Source: Pseudomonadota bacterium (lineage in GTDB: Bacteria > Pseudomonadota > Gammaproteobacteria > Burkholderiales > Burkholderiaceae_C). From it: 64,000 nucleotides of DNA. Both the position numbers and the translations under genes were made by a program. Location: NCBI GenBank assembly GCA_020161145.1, contig JAIUPQ010000004.1, forward strand, positions 237,384 through 301,383, given 5' to 3'. The notes beneath the pieces are model-generated. The model was not told where the DNA came from. It saw only the letters and a program-made list of their open reading frames with translations, and searched no databases. This document shows positions 1 through 8,394 of this stretch, piece after piece; the first letter of the stretch is position 1, and the number at the start of each line of letters is the position of its first letter.

Positions 1-603
1 GCCCAGCGTCAGCTGGCCATCGAGCTTGAGCAGCCGGGTCTGCAAGGCCGCCTGCAGCCGGTGCCGGGCGCCACCGTCGGCCCCCAGATCGAGGTTGAGC
101 TGCACCTCGGTCAGGGGCTCCACCGTGTTGACCAGCAGCCGCTGGACAGTGACGGCCGGGATGCGCAGCGCCAGGGGCAGGCGCAACTGCGTCGGCGGGC
201 CGCTGGATGGCGTGGCTTCGTGGGGCTTGGACTGCCAGCGCAGCAGATCGGCGTGCAGGCTGCCGGCCTGCACGCGCAGCCACAGGCCGGGCTCGGGCCG
301 CCAGGCCAGGGCCAGGCCATCGAGGCGCAGGCCTTGCAACGTCAGCGTGCCGGCGCCCAGATCCAGCTGCAGCCGCGCCGCGCCCAGCGTGCCCTGGCCG
401 GGCGCCCCTTGCCAGTCTTCGATCGTCAGCCCGGGCACGTGCGCCAGCGCCCAGCGGCTGCCGGCCTCGCTGTGCCAGACCCAGGCCGCCAGGCCGGCGC
501 CCAGGGCCAGCACCAGCGCCAGCAGCGCGGCCAGTGCCAGCGCCACCCGGTGGCCGGTGCGGCGGGGTGGGGCGGGCGAGGGCGGTGGGGTGTCGGTGGT
601 CAC
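1..603 (-). CDS. tamB: TamB, translocation and assembly module inner-membrane subunit (N-terminal part)
   Basis: The reading frame starts at GTG 603 and runs off the left edge, so only about 201 residues are present. Residues about 14-40 form a single hydrophobic segment with an alanine/leucine-rich core followed by WVWHSEAGSRWAL, the usual N-terminal anchor of the TamB/AsmA-like beta-taco family. The first beta repeats follow (GTLGAARLQLDLG). TamB bridges the periplasm and works with TamA in outer-membrane protein insertion and lipid transport. The start lies 4 bases after the tamA stop, the standard tamA-tamB order. Identification rests on context plus the N-terminal pattern; the diagnostic C-terminal DUF490 region is outside the window. 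Confidence 0.85.
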   Translation of the reverse strand, partial: MTTDTPPPSPAPPRRTGHRVALALAALLALVLALGAGLAAWVWHSEAGSRWALAHVPGLTIEDWQGAPGQGTLGAARLQLDLGAGTLTLQGLRLDGLALAWRPEPGLWLRVQAGSLHADLLRWQSKPHEATPSSGPPTQLRLPLALRIPAVTVQRLLVNTVEPLTEVQLNLDLGADGGARHRLQAALQTRLLKLDGQLTLG

Positions 604-607
604 AGGC

Positions 608-2482
608 TTAGAACGTCAGACCCACGCTCAGGTGCAGACGCCATCGGTGCACGCGCTCGCCGTAGGCCAGATCGACCTTCAGCGGGCCGATGGGGCTGCG
701 CACGCGCAGGCCGCCGCCGATGCCGACGGCGGGCTTGAGCTCGCTCAAGCTGTCGCCCGCGTTGCCGGCATCGACGAAGGCGGCCCAGAGGATGGCGGGC
801 GTGTCTTCGAACAGGGGGCGGGCGATCTCGGCGCTGGCGGTCAGCAGGTAGAGGCCCCCCGTTTGCACGCCGCCGTCGGCACTGGGCGAGAGCGAGCGCC
901 AGCCGTAGCCGCGCACGGACTCGTCGCCGCCGGCGCGGAACAGCTGCGAGTCGGGCGGCACCACGCCGTCTTTGGCGATGATGGCGCCGGCCTCCAGCCG
1001 GCCCTGGGCGTACCACTTGCCGTTGGCGGTGGCCAGTGGCCAGAACCCGGTGACGCGGCCATAGACGCGGCCGAACAGCCCCCGCTTGGAGACGTTGCCG
1101 TCGGCCAGGCCAGCGCCCACCTGGGTGTTCAGCGCCCAGCCGTCGGTGGGCTGGGTCTGGCTGTCCAGCCGCCGCCAGATGTGCTGCACATGGGCGGAGA
1201 CGGCCCGCGAGCGCTCGCAGCCATAGCCGTCGGTGCACAGGCGCGAGTCCTCGACCTCGGCGTAGACCAGGCGGTCGTGCTCGGGCAGCTCGCGCGAGCG
1301 GCCCAGCCGCAGCCGCGCCGACTGGGTCACCTCGCCATCCACGTCCAGCCGCTCCAGCGTGCCGCCCAGCACCCAGCGGCTGAAGCTGGCGTCGGTGTGG
1401 GTGGCCAGTTCGCCCTCCCACGATTGCTGGGTCTGGCCCAGCAGCAACTTCTGGCGCGACGTCAGCGGCTGGCCAAACACCCGCCTGTGGCTGTATTCCA
1501 GCGTGCCGTTCAAGCCCAGGTTGGCGGCGTAGCCCACGCCGGTGGTGGCCGATTGCAGCGGCGCCTCGCGCACGTTGACCTGCACCGGCACGGCGTCGGC
1601 CAGCGTCACGTCGGGCTCCATCAGCACGCTGATCTGGTCGTAGAGGCCCGTCTTGAGCAGCCGCGCCTGGTAGTCGAGCAGCCGCGTCTCGGTCAGCGCG
1701 TCGCCGCGCTTGAAGCCGGCCAGCGCCTGCACGGCGGCGGCATCGTGGTGGTTGGTGCCGGTGACGGTGATCTCGCCGGCCTGGAACAGCGGTCCGCTGT
1801 CGGCCACCAGGTAGATGCGCACCCGGTGGGTGGTGGCGTCCACCTGGGCGCCGGTGCCGGACCAGGTGGCGGCGGCATAGCCCTGGGCGCGCAGCTTGGT
1901 CAGGATGGCGGCCTTGGCGTCGCCCCAGACGGCATTGCGGAACAAGGCGTTCTCGGGCAGCAGCCAGTCGGCAAAGAGGCCGTCGCGCAGCGCCCGGGCG
2001 GCGGGATCGCCCGCGTTGGCGGCCTCGGCCAGTGCGCCATGCACCTCAAACGTGAGGCGGCCCACGCGGGCGCGGTCGCCCGGGGTGACGGTCACCACCA
2101 CGCGCGGCGGGCCTTCGCCATCGAGGTTGTCCCAGGTGGCGGTGGCCAGCGCGTCGAACCAGCCCTCGGTCTGGGCCAGCGCCCGCGCCTCGGCCGGGGC
2201 GGCACTGGCCAGCCGGGCCCATTCGGCGTTGGACAGCAGCCGCGCCTCGGGCGAGCGGATGGCGCGGGCCAGCTCCAGGTACTGCTCCAGCAGGCCTTTG
2301 AGCGGCTCGGGCGCCCGCACGTCCAGCACCGGCGGCGTGCCGGCATCGGGGGCGCTGGTGGCCAGGCCCAGCTCGGTGTCGGTGATGACGGGCTGGGGCG
2401 GTGCCAGGCTCTCCTTGAGGCTGGTCAGCGCCGCGCAGCCGCTCAGCGCCAGCGCCATCAACAGCGTCAGCAGCAGCCTCAT
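608..2482 (-). CDS. tamA: TamA, outer-membrane BamA-family assembly factor
   Basis: This 624-residue protein has a lipobox-like signal (LMALALSGC, Cys about 16), POTRA-type repeats over roughly residues 160-320, and a C-terminal 16-strand barrel (surface antigen D15/Bac_surface_Ag) ending in ...HLSVGLTF with the terminal Phe of outer-membrane proteins. Conserved barrel motifs are visible, such as LFRAGGDESVRGYGWRSL (the VRGY/F loop). TamA pairs with TamB to insert autotransporters and other OMPs. The start at 2482 overlaps the preceding VWA gene by ATGA. A longer in-frame extension upstream (to 2824) lacks signal-peptide logic and is not used. The lipoprotein-like signal is usual for beta-proteobacterial TamA. 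Confidence 0.93.
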   Translation of the reverse strand: MRLLLTLLMALALSGCAALTSLKESLAPPQPVITDTELGLATSAPDAGTPPVLDVRAPEPLKGLLEQYLELARAIRSPEARLLSNAEWARLASAAPAEARALAQTEGWFDALATATWDNLDGEGPPRVVVTVTPGDRARVGRLTFEVHGALAEAANAGDPAARALRDGLFADWLLPENALFRNAVWGDAKAAILTKLRAQGYAAATWSGTGAQVDATTHRVRIYLVADSGPLFQAGEITVTGTNHHDAAAVQALAGFKRGDALTETRLLDYQARLLKTGLYDQISVLMEPDVTLADAVPVQVNVREAPLQSATTGVGYAANLGLNGTLEYSHRRVFGQPLTSRQKLLLGQTQQSWEGELATHTDASFSRWVLGGTLERLDVDGEVTQSARLRLGRSRELPEHDRLVYAEVEDSRLCTDGYGCERSRAVSAHVQHIWRRLDSQTQPTDGWALNTQVGAGLADGNVSKRGLFGRVYGRVTGFWPLATANGKWYAQGRLEAGAIIAKDGVVPPDSQLFRAGGDESVRGYGWRSLSPSADGGVQTGGLYLLTASAEIARPLFEDTPAILWAAFVDAGNAGDSLSELKPAVGIGGGLRVRSPIGPLKVDLAYGERVHRWRLHLSVGLTF

Positions 2483-3648
2483 TTGGACAGCGTGCGCATG
2501 GCGTCGGCCATGCCGCTCAGGGTCAGCGGGTACATGCGCCCGTGCACCAGGTCGCGGATCAGGGTGATGCTCTGGCGGTAGTCCCAGACGGCGGCCGGCT
2601 CGGGGTTGATCCAGGCATGGCGGGGAAAGGCCTGGGTCAGGCGCTGCAGCCACACGGCGCCAGGCTCGGGGTTGTGGTACTCGACGCTGCCGCCCGGGTG
2701 CAGGATTTCGTAGGGGCTCATGGTGGCGTCGCCGACGAGGATCAGCCGCCAGTCGCGGTTGTAGGTGTGCAGCAGGTCCAGCGTGGGCGTGCGCTGGCTG
2801 TGGCGGCGGGCGTTGTGGCGCCACAGGTGGTCGTAGACGCAGTTGTGGAAGTAGAAGAACTCCAGGTGGCGGAACTCGCTGCGCGCGGCCGAGAACAGCT
2901 CCTCGGCGCGGTGCACGTGCTCGTCCATGGTGCCGCCCACGTCCATCAGCAGCAGCACCTTGACGCGGTTGCGCCGCTCGGGGCGCAGCCGGATGTCCAG
3001 CATGCCGGCGTTGGCGGCGGTGGCGGTGATGGTGTCGTCCAGCGCCAGCTCTTCGGCCGCGCCTTCGCGGGCAAAACGGCGCAACCGCCGCAGCGCCACC
3101 TTGAGGTTGCGCGTGCCCAGTTCGCGTTCACCGTCGTAGTCGCGGTACTGGCGTTGCTCCCAGACCTTGACGGCGCTTTTTTGCCCACCCGGCCCGCCGA
3201 TGCGGATGCCGCGCGGGTTGAAGCCGCCATGGCCGAAGGGGCTGGTGCCGCCGGTGCCTATCCACTTGCTGCCACCGTCGTGGCGCTCGGTCTGCTCGGC
3301 CAGCCGGCGGGCCAGCTCCTGCATCAACTCGTCCCAGCCCAGCGCTTCGAGCCTGGCCTTTTCTTCGGGCGTGAAGTGGCGCTCGAGCGCGTCCTGGAGC
3401 CAGTCGGCGGGCACCATCTTGAGCGCGTCCAGCGGCGCGGGCAGGCCGGCGGTGAAGGTGGCGAAGGCGCGGTCGAACTTGTCATAGAGCGCCTCGTCCT
3501 TGACCAGCGTCAGCCGGGCCAGGTGGTAGAAGTCGGTCAGCGAGCCGCCGCCCAGGCCGGCCTTCAGCGCTTCGAGCAGCGTCAGGTGCTCGCGCACCGA
3601 AACCGGCACGCTGGCCGATCTCAGGTGCGCAAAGAAGCGGATCAACAC
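2479..3648 (-). CDS. VWA (CoxE-like) domain protein, MoxR partner
   Basis: A protein of about 389 residues from GTG 3648 (TTG 3645 is an alternative). The N-terminal half is helical (FFAHLRSASVPVSVREHL). The C-terminal half is a von Willebrand A fold containing VLLLMDVGGTMDEHV, in the MIDAS position where the canonical motif is DxSxS. Conserved features of this family include EFFYFHNCVYDHLW and the late segment LILVGDATMSPYE. Such proteins are genetically paired with MoxR AAA+ ATPases; the moxR gene lies at the head of the same operon. The stop overlaps the tamA start (ATGA). The exact client is unknown. The serine-poor MIDAS suggests altered metal coordination. Confidence 0.85.
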   Translation of the reverse strand: MLIRFFAHLRSASVPVSVREHLTLLEALKAGLGGGSLTDFYHLARLTLVKDEALYDKFDRAFATFTAGLPAPLDALKMVPADWLQDALERHFTPEEKARLEALGWDELMQELARRLAEQTERHDGGSKWIGTGGTSPFGHGGFNPRGIRIGGPGGQKSAVKVWEQRQYRDYDGERELGTRNLKVALRRLRRFAREGAAEELALDDTITATAANAGMLDIRLRPERRNRVKVLLLMDVGGTMDEHVHRAEELFSAARSEFRHLEFFYFHNCVYDHLWRHNARRHSQRTPTLDLLHTYNRDWRLILVGDATMSPYEILHPGGSVEYHNPEPGAVWLQRLTQAFPRHAWINPEPAAVWDYRQSITLIRDLVHGRMYPLTLSGMADAMRTLSK

Positions 3649-3656
3649 GGCGCGGC

Positions 3657-5669
3657 CTACTTGTCGGGTTTGACGTCGTGTCGCGCCAGCCAGTCGAAGA
3701 ACTCGCGGTACCAGCGCTTGTTGTTGGCCGGCTTCAGGATCCAGTGGTTCTCGTCGGGGTACCACAGCAGGCGCGCCGGGATGCCTTGGGCCTTCAAGGT
3801 GTTGTAGTAGGCCAGCCCTTGCGCATCGGGCACGCGGTAGTCCTTGGCGCCGTGGATGACCAGCGTGGGGGTGGTCAGGCCCGCCGCAAAAGCCTGCGGG
3901 TTCTGGCTCTGCACGCGGGCCATGTCGTCCCAGTACCAGGCGCCCAGTTCCTTGACGTGCCACATCCAGGCGTCGTCGGCGAACATGGCCACCCAGTCCC
4001 AGCAGCCGGCGTGGCAGACGTAGGCGGCGTAGCGGCTCTTGGGCAGGTGGCCGTTCATCCAGGCCACCATGTAGCCGCCGTAGCTGCCGCCGCTGGCGAA
4101 GAGGCGGCGCGGGTCGGCCCAGGGTTGGGCGGCCAGCCAGTCGGTGGTGGCCTCCACGTCCTGCAACTCCAGCTCGCCCAGCCGGCCCACGATGCTGGCC
4201 TTGAAGGCGTGGCCAAAGCTGCTGGAGCCGTGGTAGTTGACGTTGGCCACCACATAGCCCTGGGCGGCAAAGACGGCGTAGTTCCAGCGCCAGTGCCAGG
4301 TGTCGCCGGGGGCGGTGTGCGGGCCGCCGTGGATGGTGTGCAGGACGGGGTGGCGGCGGCGGGCGTTGAAGCCCGGCGGGTAATGCAGCCACACCTGCAC
4401 CGGCTCGCCCTGGGCGCCGGTGAGGGCGATGGCCTCGGAGCGGCCCAGCTTGAGCCGCGCCAGGCGGCGCGCGTTGTGGGCATCGAGCCGCGCGCGGCGT
4501 GGCCAGTCGCCGGCCTCGGCCTGGGCCGTGTGGGCGAAGAGCTGCGGCGGGTGCGCCGCCGCATCGATCAGCGTGACGACTTGATCGCCCACGGCGTCGA
4601 AGGCGGCCACGGTGCCGCCCTCGACGCGGCGGGTGATGGTGGCCTGTTTGCGCCCGTGCAGCGTGGCCTGCCACAGGTGGCGGCGGCCTTCGTCCTCGGC
4701 GGCAAAGAGGATGTGGCTGCCGTCATCGGCCCACACCAGTGGCGCGGCGACCTCGCGGTCCCATTGGTCGCTGACCAACTGCCAGCCGCGGGCGTCGGCG
4801 ATGACCAGATGCTCGGGTGCGGTGTAGGCCTGGCCCAGCTGGCTGGCCAGCATGGCCACGCGCTTGCCGTCGGGGCTGTAGCGCGGCGCGGCAAAGTGCC
4901 AGTCGGCATGCTGGGCCAGGGTGCGGGCCTTGCCGCTGGCCAGTTCGATCTCGACGACGACGTCGCGGTGCAGCAGCCCCTGCTCGGCGCCGGGGTCGAA
5001 GCCGAAGGCGATGCGGCTGCCGTCGGGCGCGATGTCGAAGCAGTTGGCATCGGGGTCGCGCGCCGTGAGCTGGTAAGGCGTGCCGTGAAACAGGCTGTGC
5101 GCCTTGCCGCTGGCCACGTCCATCACCCACAGGTGCACCTGCCGGCCCTGCGGCAGGTTGTCGTCCCAGTGGCGGTACAGCGCGGCCTCGGTGGCGTAGG
5201 CGCTGAGGCCGTTGGCCTTGTCCCTGGCCTCGTGCTTGAGGCGGCGGCTCAAGGCCTTGGTGCGCTTGGCCTCGGGCCAGACCCAGCTGGCCAGGGCGAT
5301 GCGCTGGCCGTCGGCAAACCACTTGAAGGCGATGACGCCCGTGGGCATCTGGCCCACGCGGCGGGCCTCGCCGCCGTCGGGCGCGATGGTGTAGAGCTGC
5401 GGCGTCTCGTCGCCCTCGCGCCTGGCCACGAAGGCGATGGCGTCGCCGCGCGGCGACCAGCGCGGCTGGCCGTCCTTGGGGCCATGGGTCAGCCGGCGCG
5501 GGCGCCCGCCCAGCAGCGAGTACAGCCACAGCTCGCTGTGCGGCGTGCCCTTGGGGTTGCGGTAGTGGGTGACCGCCGCCACGGCCTGGGCGCCGTCGGG
5601 CGCCAGGCTGGGCGCACCCACGCGCTTCATGGCCCAGAGGTCGTCGACGGTGATGGGGCGCTGCGTCAT
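3657..5669 (-). CDS. S9 family prolyl oligopeptidase-type serine peptidase
   Basis: This 670-residue protein has an N-terminal beta-propeller of WD/PD40-like repeats (DGAQAVAAVTHY, PDGKRVAMLAS, WADDGSHILFA) and a C-terminal alpha/beta-hydrolase. The catalytic triad is visible: Ser about 529 in ASGGSYGGYM, Asp about 610 in HGAKDYRVP, and His about 642 in DENHWIL. It resembles acylaminoacyl/dipeptidyl peptidases of family S9C. No signal peptide is seen, so a cytoplasmic location is likely. The start at 5669 is 5 bases after the M13 peptidase stop; a 14-residue upstream extension would overlap that gene and is not preferred. Confidence 0.93.
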   Translation of the reverse strand: MTQRPITVDDLWAMKRVGAPSLAPDGAQAVAAVTHYRNPKGTPHSELWLYSLLGGRPRRLTHGPKDGQPRWSPRGDAIAFVARREGDETPQLYTIAPDGGEARRVGQMPTGVIAFKWFADGQRIALASWVWPEAKRTKALSRRLKHEARDKANGLSAYATEAALYRHWDDNLPQGRQVHLWVMDVASGKAHSLFHGTPYQLTARDPDANCFDIAPDGSRIAFGFDPGAEQGLLHRDVVVEIELASGKARTLAQHADWHFAAPRYSPDGKRVAMLASQLGQAYTAPEHLVIADARGWQLVSDQWDREVAAPLVWADDGSHILFAAEDEGRRHLWQATLHGRKQATITRRVEGGTVAAFDAVGDQVVTLIDAAAHPPQLFAHTAQAEAGDWPRRARLDAHNARRLARLKLGRSEAIALTGAQGEPVQVWLHYPPGFNARRRHPVLHTIHGGPHTAPGDTWHWRWNYAVFAAQGYVVANVNYHGSSSFGHAFKASIVGRLGELELQDVEATTDWLAAQPWADPRRLFASGGSYGGYMVAWMNGHLPKSRYAAYVCHAGCWDWVAMFADDAWMWHVKELGAWYWDDMARVQSQNPQAFAAGLTTPTLVIHGAKDYRVPDAQGLAYYNTLKAQGIPARLLWYPDENHWILKPANNKRWYREFFDWLARHDVKPDK

Positions 5670-5674
5670 GGGGC

Positions 5675-7720
5675 TCACCAGATGGTCAGGCGGTCGGCCG
5701 GCGCGCGCCACATGGTGTCACCCTCCTTGGTGCCCCAGGTCTGGTGGAAGCTGTCCATGTTCAGGTGCGGGGCCACTGCGCGGAACTGGCCCGGCGCGTG
5801 CGAGTCGGTGCGCAGCTTGTTGGCCAGCGCCTGCGGCCGCATCTGGTTGCGCCAGCCGCGCGTCCAGGCCATGTAAAAGCGCTGGTCCTGGCTCAGGCCG
5901 TCGATCAGCGCGGGCTGGGGGTGTTTGGCCAGGTACAGCGCCAGGGCGTCGCGGGCAATGGCCACGCCGCCCAGGTCGGCCAGGTTCTCGCCCAGCGTCA
6001 GCTTGCCGTTGATGTGCTCGCCGGGGGCCACCTCGGCGGCGCCGGCCTGGGCCACCAGCTTGGCGGTCAGGGCGTCGAAGCGCTGGCGGTCTTCGGCCGT
6101 CCACCAGTTGTTGAGATTGCCCTCGCCGTCGAACTGCGAGCCCATGTCGTCGAAGCCGTGGGTGATCTCATGGCCGATGACGCCGCCGATGGCGCCAAAG
6201 TTGCTGGCCGCATCGGCCGTCCAGTCGAAGAAGGGCGCCTGCAGGATGCCGGCCGGGAAGACGATCTCGTTGCCCATGGGGTTGTAGTAGGCGTTGACGA
6301 TCTGCGGCGGCATATGCCATTCGCTGCGGTCCACCGGCTGGCCGATCTTGGCCACGTTGCGCTGGTGGTTCCAGGCGGCATGGCGCTGCAGGTTGGCGTA
6401 CAGCGTGCCGCCCTGGGCCGGCGCCTGCAGCGCCAGCGCGCTGTAGTCGCGCCACTTGGCGGGGTAGCCGATCTTGACGTCGAAGGTGGCCAGCTTGGCG
6501 CGGGCCTGCACCTTGGTGGCCGGGCTCATCCAGGCGAGCTGGTCGATGCGCTGGCCGTAGGCGGTCAGCAGCAGTTGCACCAGCTCGTCCATCTCGGTCT
6601 TGGCCTTGGGCGGGAAATAAGCCTGCACCCAGTAGCGGCCAAAGGCCTCGCCCAGCGTTTGGTTGATGGTCTCCAGCGCCCGCTTGGGCAGCGCGCGCTG
6701 CACCTTCTGGCCTTTGAGCGTCTGGCCGTAGAAGGCGAAGTGGGTGGCCTCCAGCTCCGTGGACAGCACAGGCATGGCGCCGGCCAGCAGGCGGTAGCGC
6801 AGATAGGTCTTGATCAGCGGCAGGCGCTCGGCCGAGACCAGCTGGTCGATGGCTTTGGCCCAGCGCAGATCGGCCACGATGACCTGTTGGGCTTTCACGC
6901 CGGTGGCCTGCAGGTAGTCGGCCAGCGCCAGGTTGCGGCTGAGGCCGCCCAACTCGGCGATGGTGCGGGGGTTGTAGTAGTTCTGCGGGTCGCGCTCCTC
7001 GACCACGGTCAGCATCTGCTTGGCGATCTCGGTCTCGTAGGCCACGATTCGGGCGGCGGCGGTGGCCGCATCGGGCGTGCCCATGGCGGTCAACACCCGT
7101 GCGACAAAGGCCTGGTAGTCGGCCAGCACCTTGCGGTTGGCCTCGGAGTCGGTCTGGTAGTAGTCCTTGCCCAGGCCCAGCTCGCCGGGGCCGACGTAGG
7201 CCGCGTTGACCTTGGAGTTCTTCATGTCCGGGTAGGCCTGCCAGCCGAACAGCGGGTTGTCGCCGGTGGGCGTGGCGGCCACCAGGTAGCGCTGCAGATC
7301 GGCCAGGCTGGCGATGGCGTCGATCTGCGCCAGTTGCGGCGCCAGCGGCGCGATGCCGGCCTTGTCGCGGGCGGCCGTGTCCATGTAGCTGGCGTACAGC
7401 GCGGTGACGAGCCGGGCCTCGTGCGGCGCGGCCTGGGTGTCGACCTTGCCGCTGCGCATCTGCTCCAGCAGGGCCAGCGAGCGGGTTTCGTTGCCCTCGC
7501 CGATTTCGTCGAACACGCCCCAGCTGGTCTTGTCGTCCGGGATCTGGGTGCGGGCCATCCAGCCACCGTTGACGTAGCCGTAGAAATCGGCCCGCGGTGA
7601 GGTCTGGGCGTTCATGCCGGCCACCAGTGAGTCTTTGGTGGCGGTGTTCTTGGCCGGGCCAGCGGCACAGGCGGCCAACAGGGCGGCCAGGGCCAGCGGC
7701 AACAGGCGAAATGCGGTCAT
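5675..7720 (-). CDS. M13 (neprilysin/PepO) zinc metallopeptidase lipoprotein
   Basis: This 681-residue protein begins with a lipoprotein signal (LAALLAACAAG, Cys about 19). Family M13 motifs are clear: VNAYYNPMGNEIVFPAGILQ, the zinc site GHEITHGFDD near residue 516, the downstream ENLADLGG with the third ligand Glu, and the C-terminal MWRAP...IW end. M13 enzymes cleave oligopeptides; a lipid-anchored periplasmic location is inferred from the lipobox. A good Shine-Dalgarno (AAGGAGA) lies upstream. The ATG overlaps the stop of the acetyltransferase gene by one base (TGATG), so translation is probably coupled. Confidence 0.95.
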   Translation of the reverse strand: MTAFRLLPLALAALLAACAAGPAKNTATKDSLVAGMNAQTSPRADFYGYVNGGWMARTQIPDDKTSWGVFDEIGEGNETRSLALLEQMRSGKVDTQAAPHEARLVTALYASYMDTAARDKAGIAPLAPQLAQIDAIASLADLQRYLVAATPTGDNPLFGWQAYPDMKNSKVNAAYVGPGELGLGKDYYQTDSEANRKVLADYQAFVARVLTAMGTPDAATAAARIVAYETEIAKQMLTVVEERDPQNYYNPRTIAELGGLSRNLALADYLQATGVKAQQVIVADLRWAKAIDQLVSAERLPLIKTYLRYRLLAGAMPVLSTELEATHFAFYGQTLKGQKVQRALPKRALETINQTLGEAFGRYWVQAYFPPKAKTEMDELVQLLLTAYGQRIDQLAWMSPATKVQARAKLATFDVKIGYPAKWRDYSALALQAPAQGGTLYANLQRHAAWNHQRNVAKIGQPVDRSEWHMPPQIVNAYYNPMGNEIVFPAGILQAPFFDWTADAASNFGAIGGVIGHEITHGFDDMGSQFDGEGNLNNWWTAEDRQRFDALTAKLVAQAGAAEVAPGEHINGKLTLGENLADLGGVAIARDALALYLAKHPQPALIDGLSQDQRFYMAWTRGWRNQMRPQALANKLRTDSHAPGQFRAVAPHLNMDSFHQTWGTKEGDTMWRAPADRLTIW

Positions 7721-8394
7721 CAGGATGTCTCCTTGTGGTTCGGTAGTGAGGCCCCCAGGGCTGGGCTAGACCCAGCCCGCCCCCCGTGGGGGGCAAGAGA
7801 ACTTGGGGCGGCCCGGCGTTCTCTTGAGAGGAATTCTAGAAGTCGGTCGCGGGCTGCCGGCCACTCGGCGGCGGTGAGGCTGTACATCACCGTGTCGCGC
7901 ACGCTGCCGTCGCGGCGCAGCGCGTGGTGGCGCAGCACGCCGTCCTTGTGGGCACCCAGGCGCTCGATGGCGCGCTGGCTGGCCAGGTTCAGCACGTCGG
8001 TGCGCCAGCCCACGAGCTGGGCGCCCAGGGTGTCAAACGCATGCTGCATCAGCAGCAGCTTGCAGGTGGTGTTGACGGCGCTGCGCTGCACGCGCCGGGC
8101 ATACCAGGTCCAGCCGATCTCCAGCCGGGCGATGGCGGGCACGATGTCGTGGTAGCTGGTGCTGCCCAGCACCGCGCCGCTGGTGGCGTCCAGCACCGCA
8201 AAGGCCAGCCGGTTGGGTGTGGCCAGGGCTTGCGCGATGTAGGCGGCCTCGTCGCCCGGCGCGGGCACGCTGGTCACGTGCAGGCGCCACAGCGCGCCGT
8301 CGGCGGCGGCCGCCGCAAGGCCTGCCGCGTGGTCAGGCGCCAGCGGCACGAGGCGCACGGGGCCCCGCGCCAGGGTGGTGGGCACCACGTTCAT
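7720..8394 (-). CDS. GNAT family N-acetyltransferase (RimJ/RimL-like)
   Basis: A 224-residue protein whose first 185 residues match the RimJ/RimL-type acetyltransferase fold: RLVPLAPDHAAGL at the N terminus, EIGWTWYARRVQRSAVNTTCKLLLMQHAF around the acetyl-CoA loop, and the conserved NLASQRAIERLGAHKDG segment. It could modify N-terminal amines or small molecules; the substrate is unknown. The last 35 residues (from about SRERRAAPSS) are a translation of a palindromic intergenic repeat rather than conserved protein. The start overlaps the moxR stop (ATGA) and the stop touches the M13 peptidase start, placing it inside the long minus-strand operon. Confidence 0.85.
   Translation of the reverse strand: MNVVPTTLARGPVRLVPLAPDHAAGLAAAAADGALWRLHVTSVPAPGDEAAYIAQALATPNRLAFAVLDATSGAVLGSTSYHDIVPAIARLEIGWTWYARRVQRSAVNTTCKLLLMQHAFDTLGAQLVGWRTDVLNLASQRAIERLGAHKDGVLRHHALRRDGSVRDTVMYSLTAAEWPAARDRLLEFLSRERRAAPSSLAPHGGRAGSSPALGASLPNHKETS
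7758..7794. repeat. Palindromic repeat inside the GNAT gene 3' end
   Basis: Two adjacent perfect palindromes are visible: GGGCTGGG-CTAGA-CCCAGCCC at 7758-7778 and GCCCCCC-GT-GGGGGGC at 7779-7794. They resemble the CCCCC...GGGGG intergenic hairpins elsewhere in this window (38.97, 53.7 and 60.5 kb). Here they lie within the acetyltransferase reading frame and encode its non-conserved tail. Confidence 0.7.

Noticed and set aside
26-2581. An 851-codon open frame on the plus strand
   Set aside because: It is antisense to tamB/tamA, which have recognisable signal, POTRA and barrel features. Composition again marks a GC shadow.
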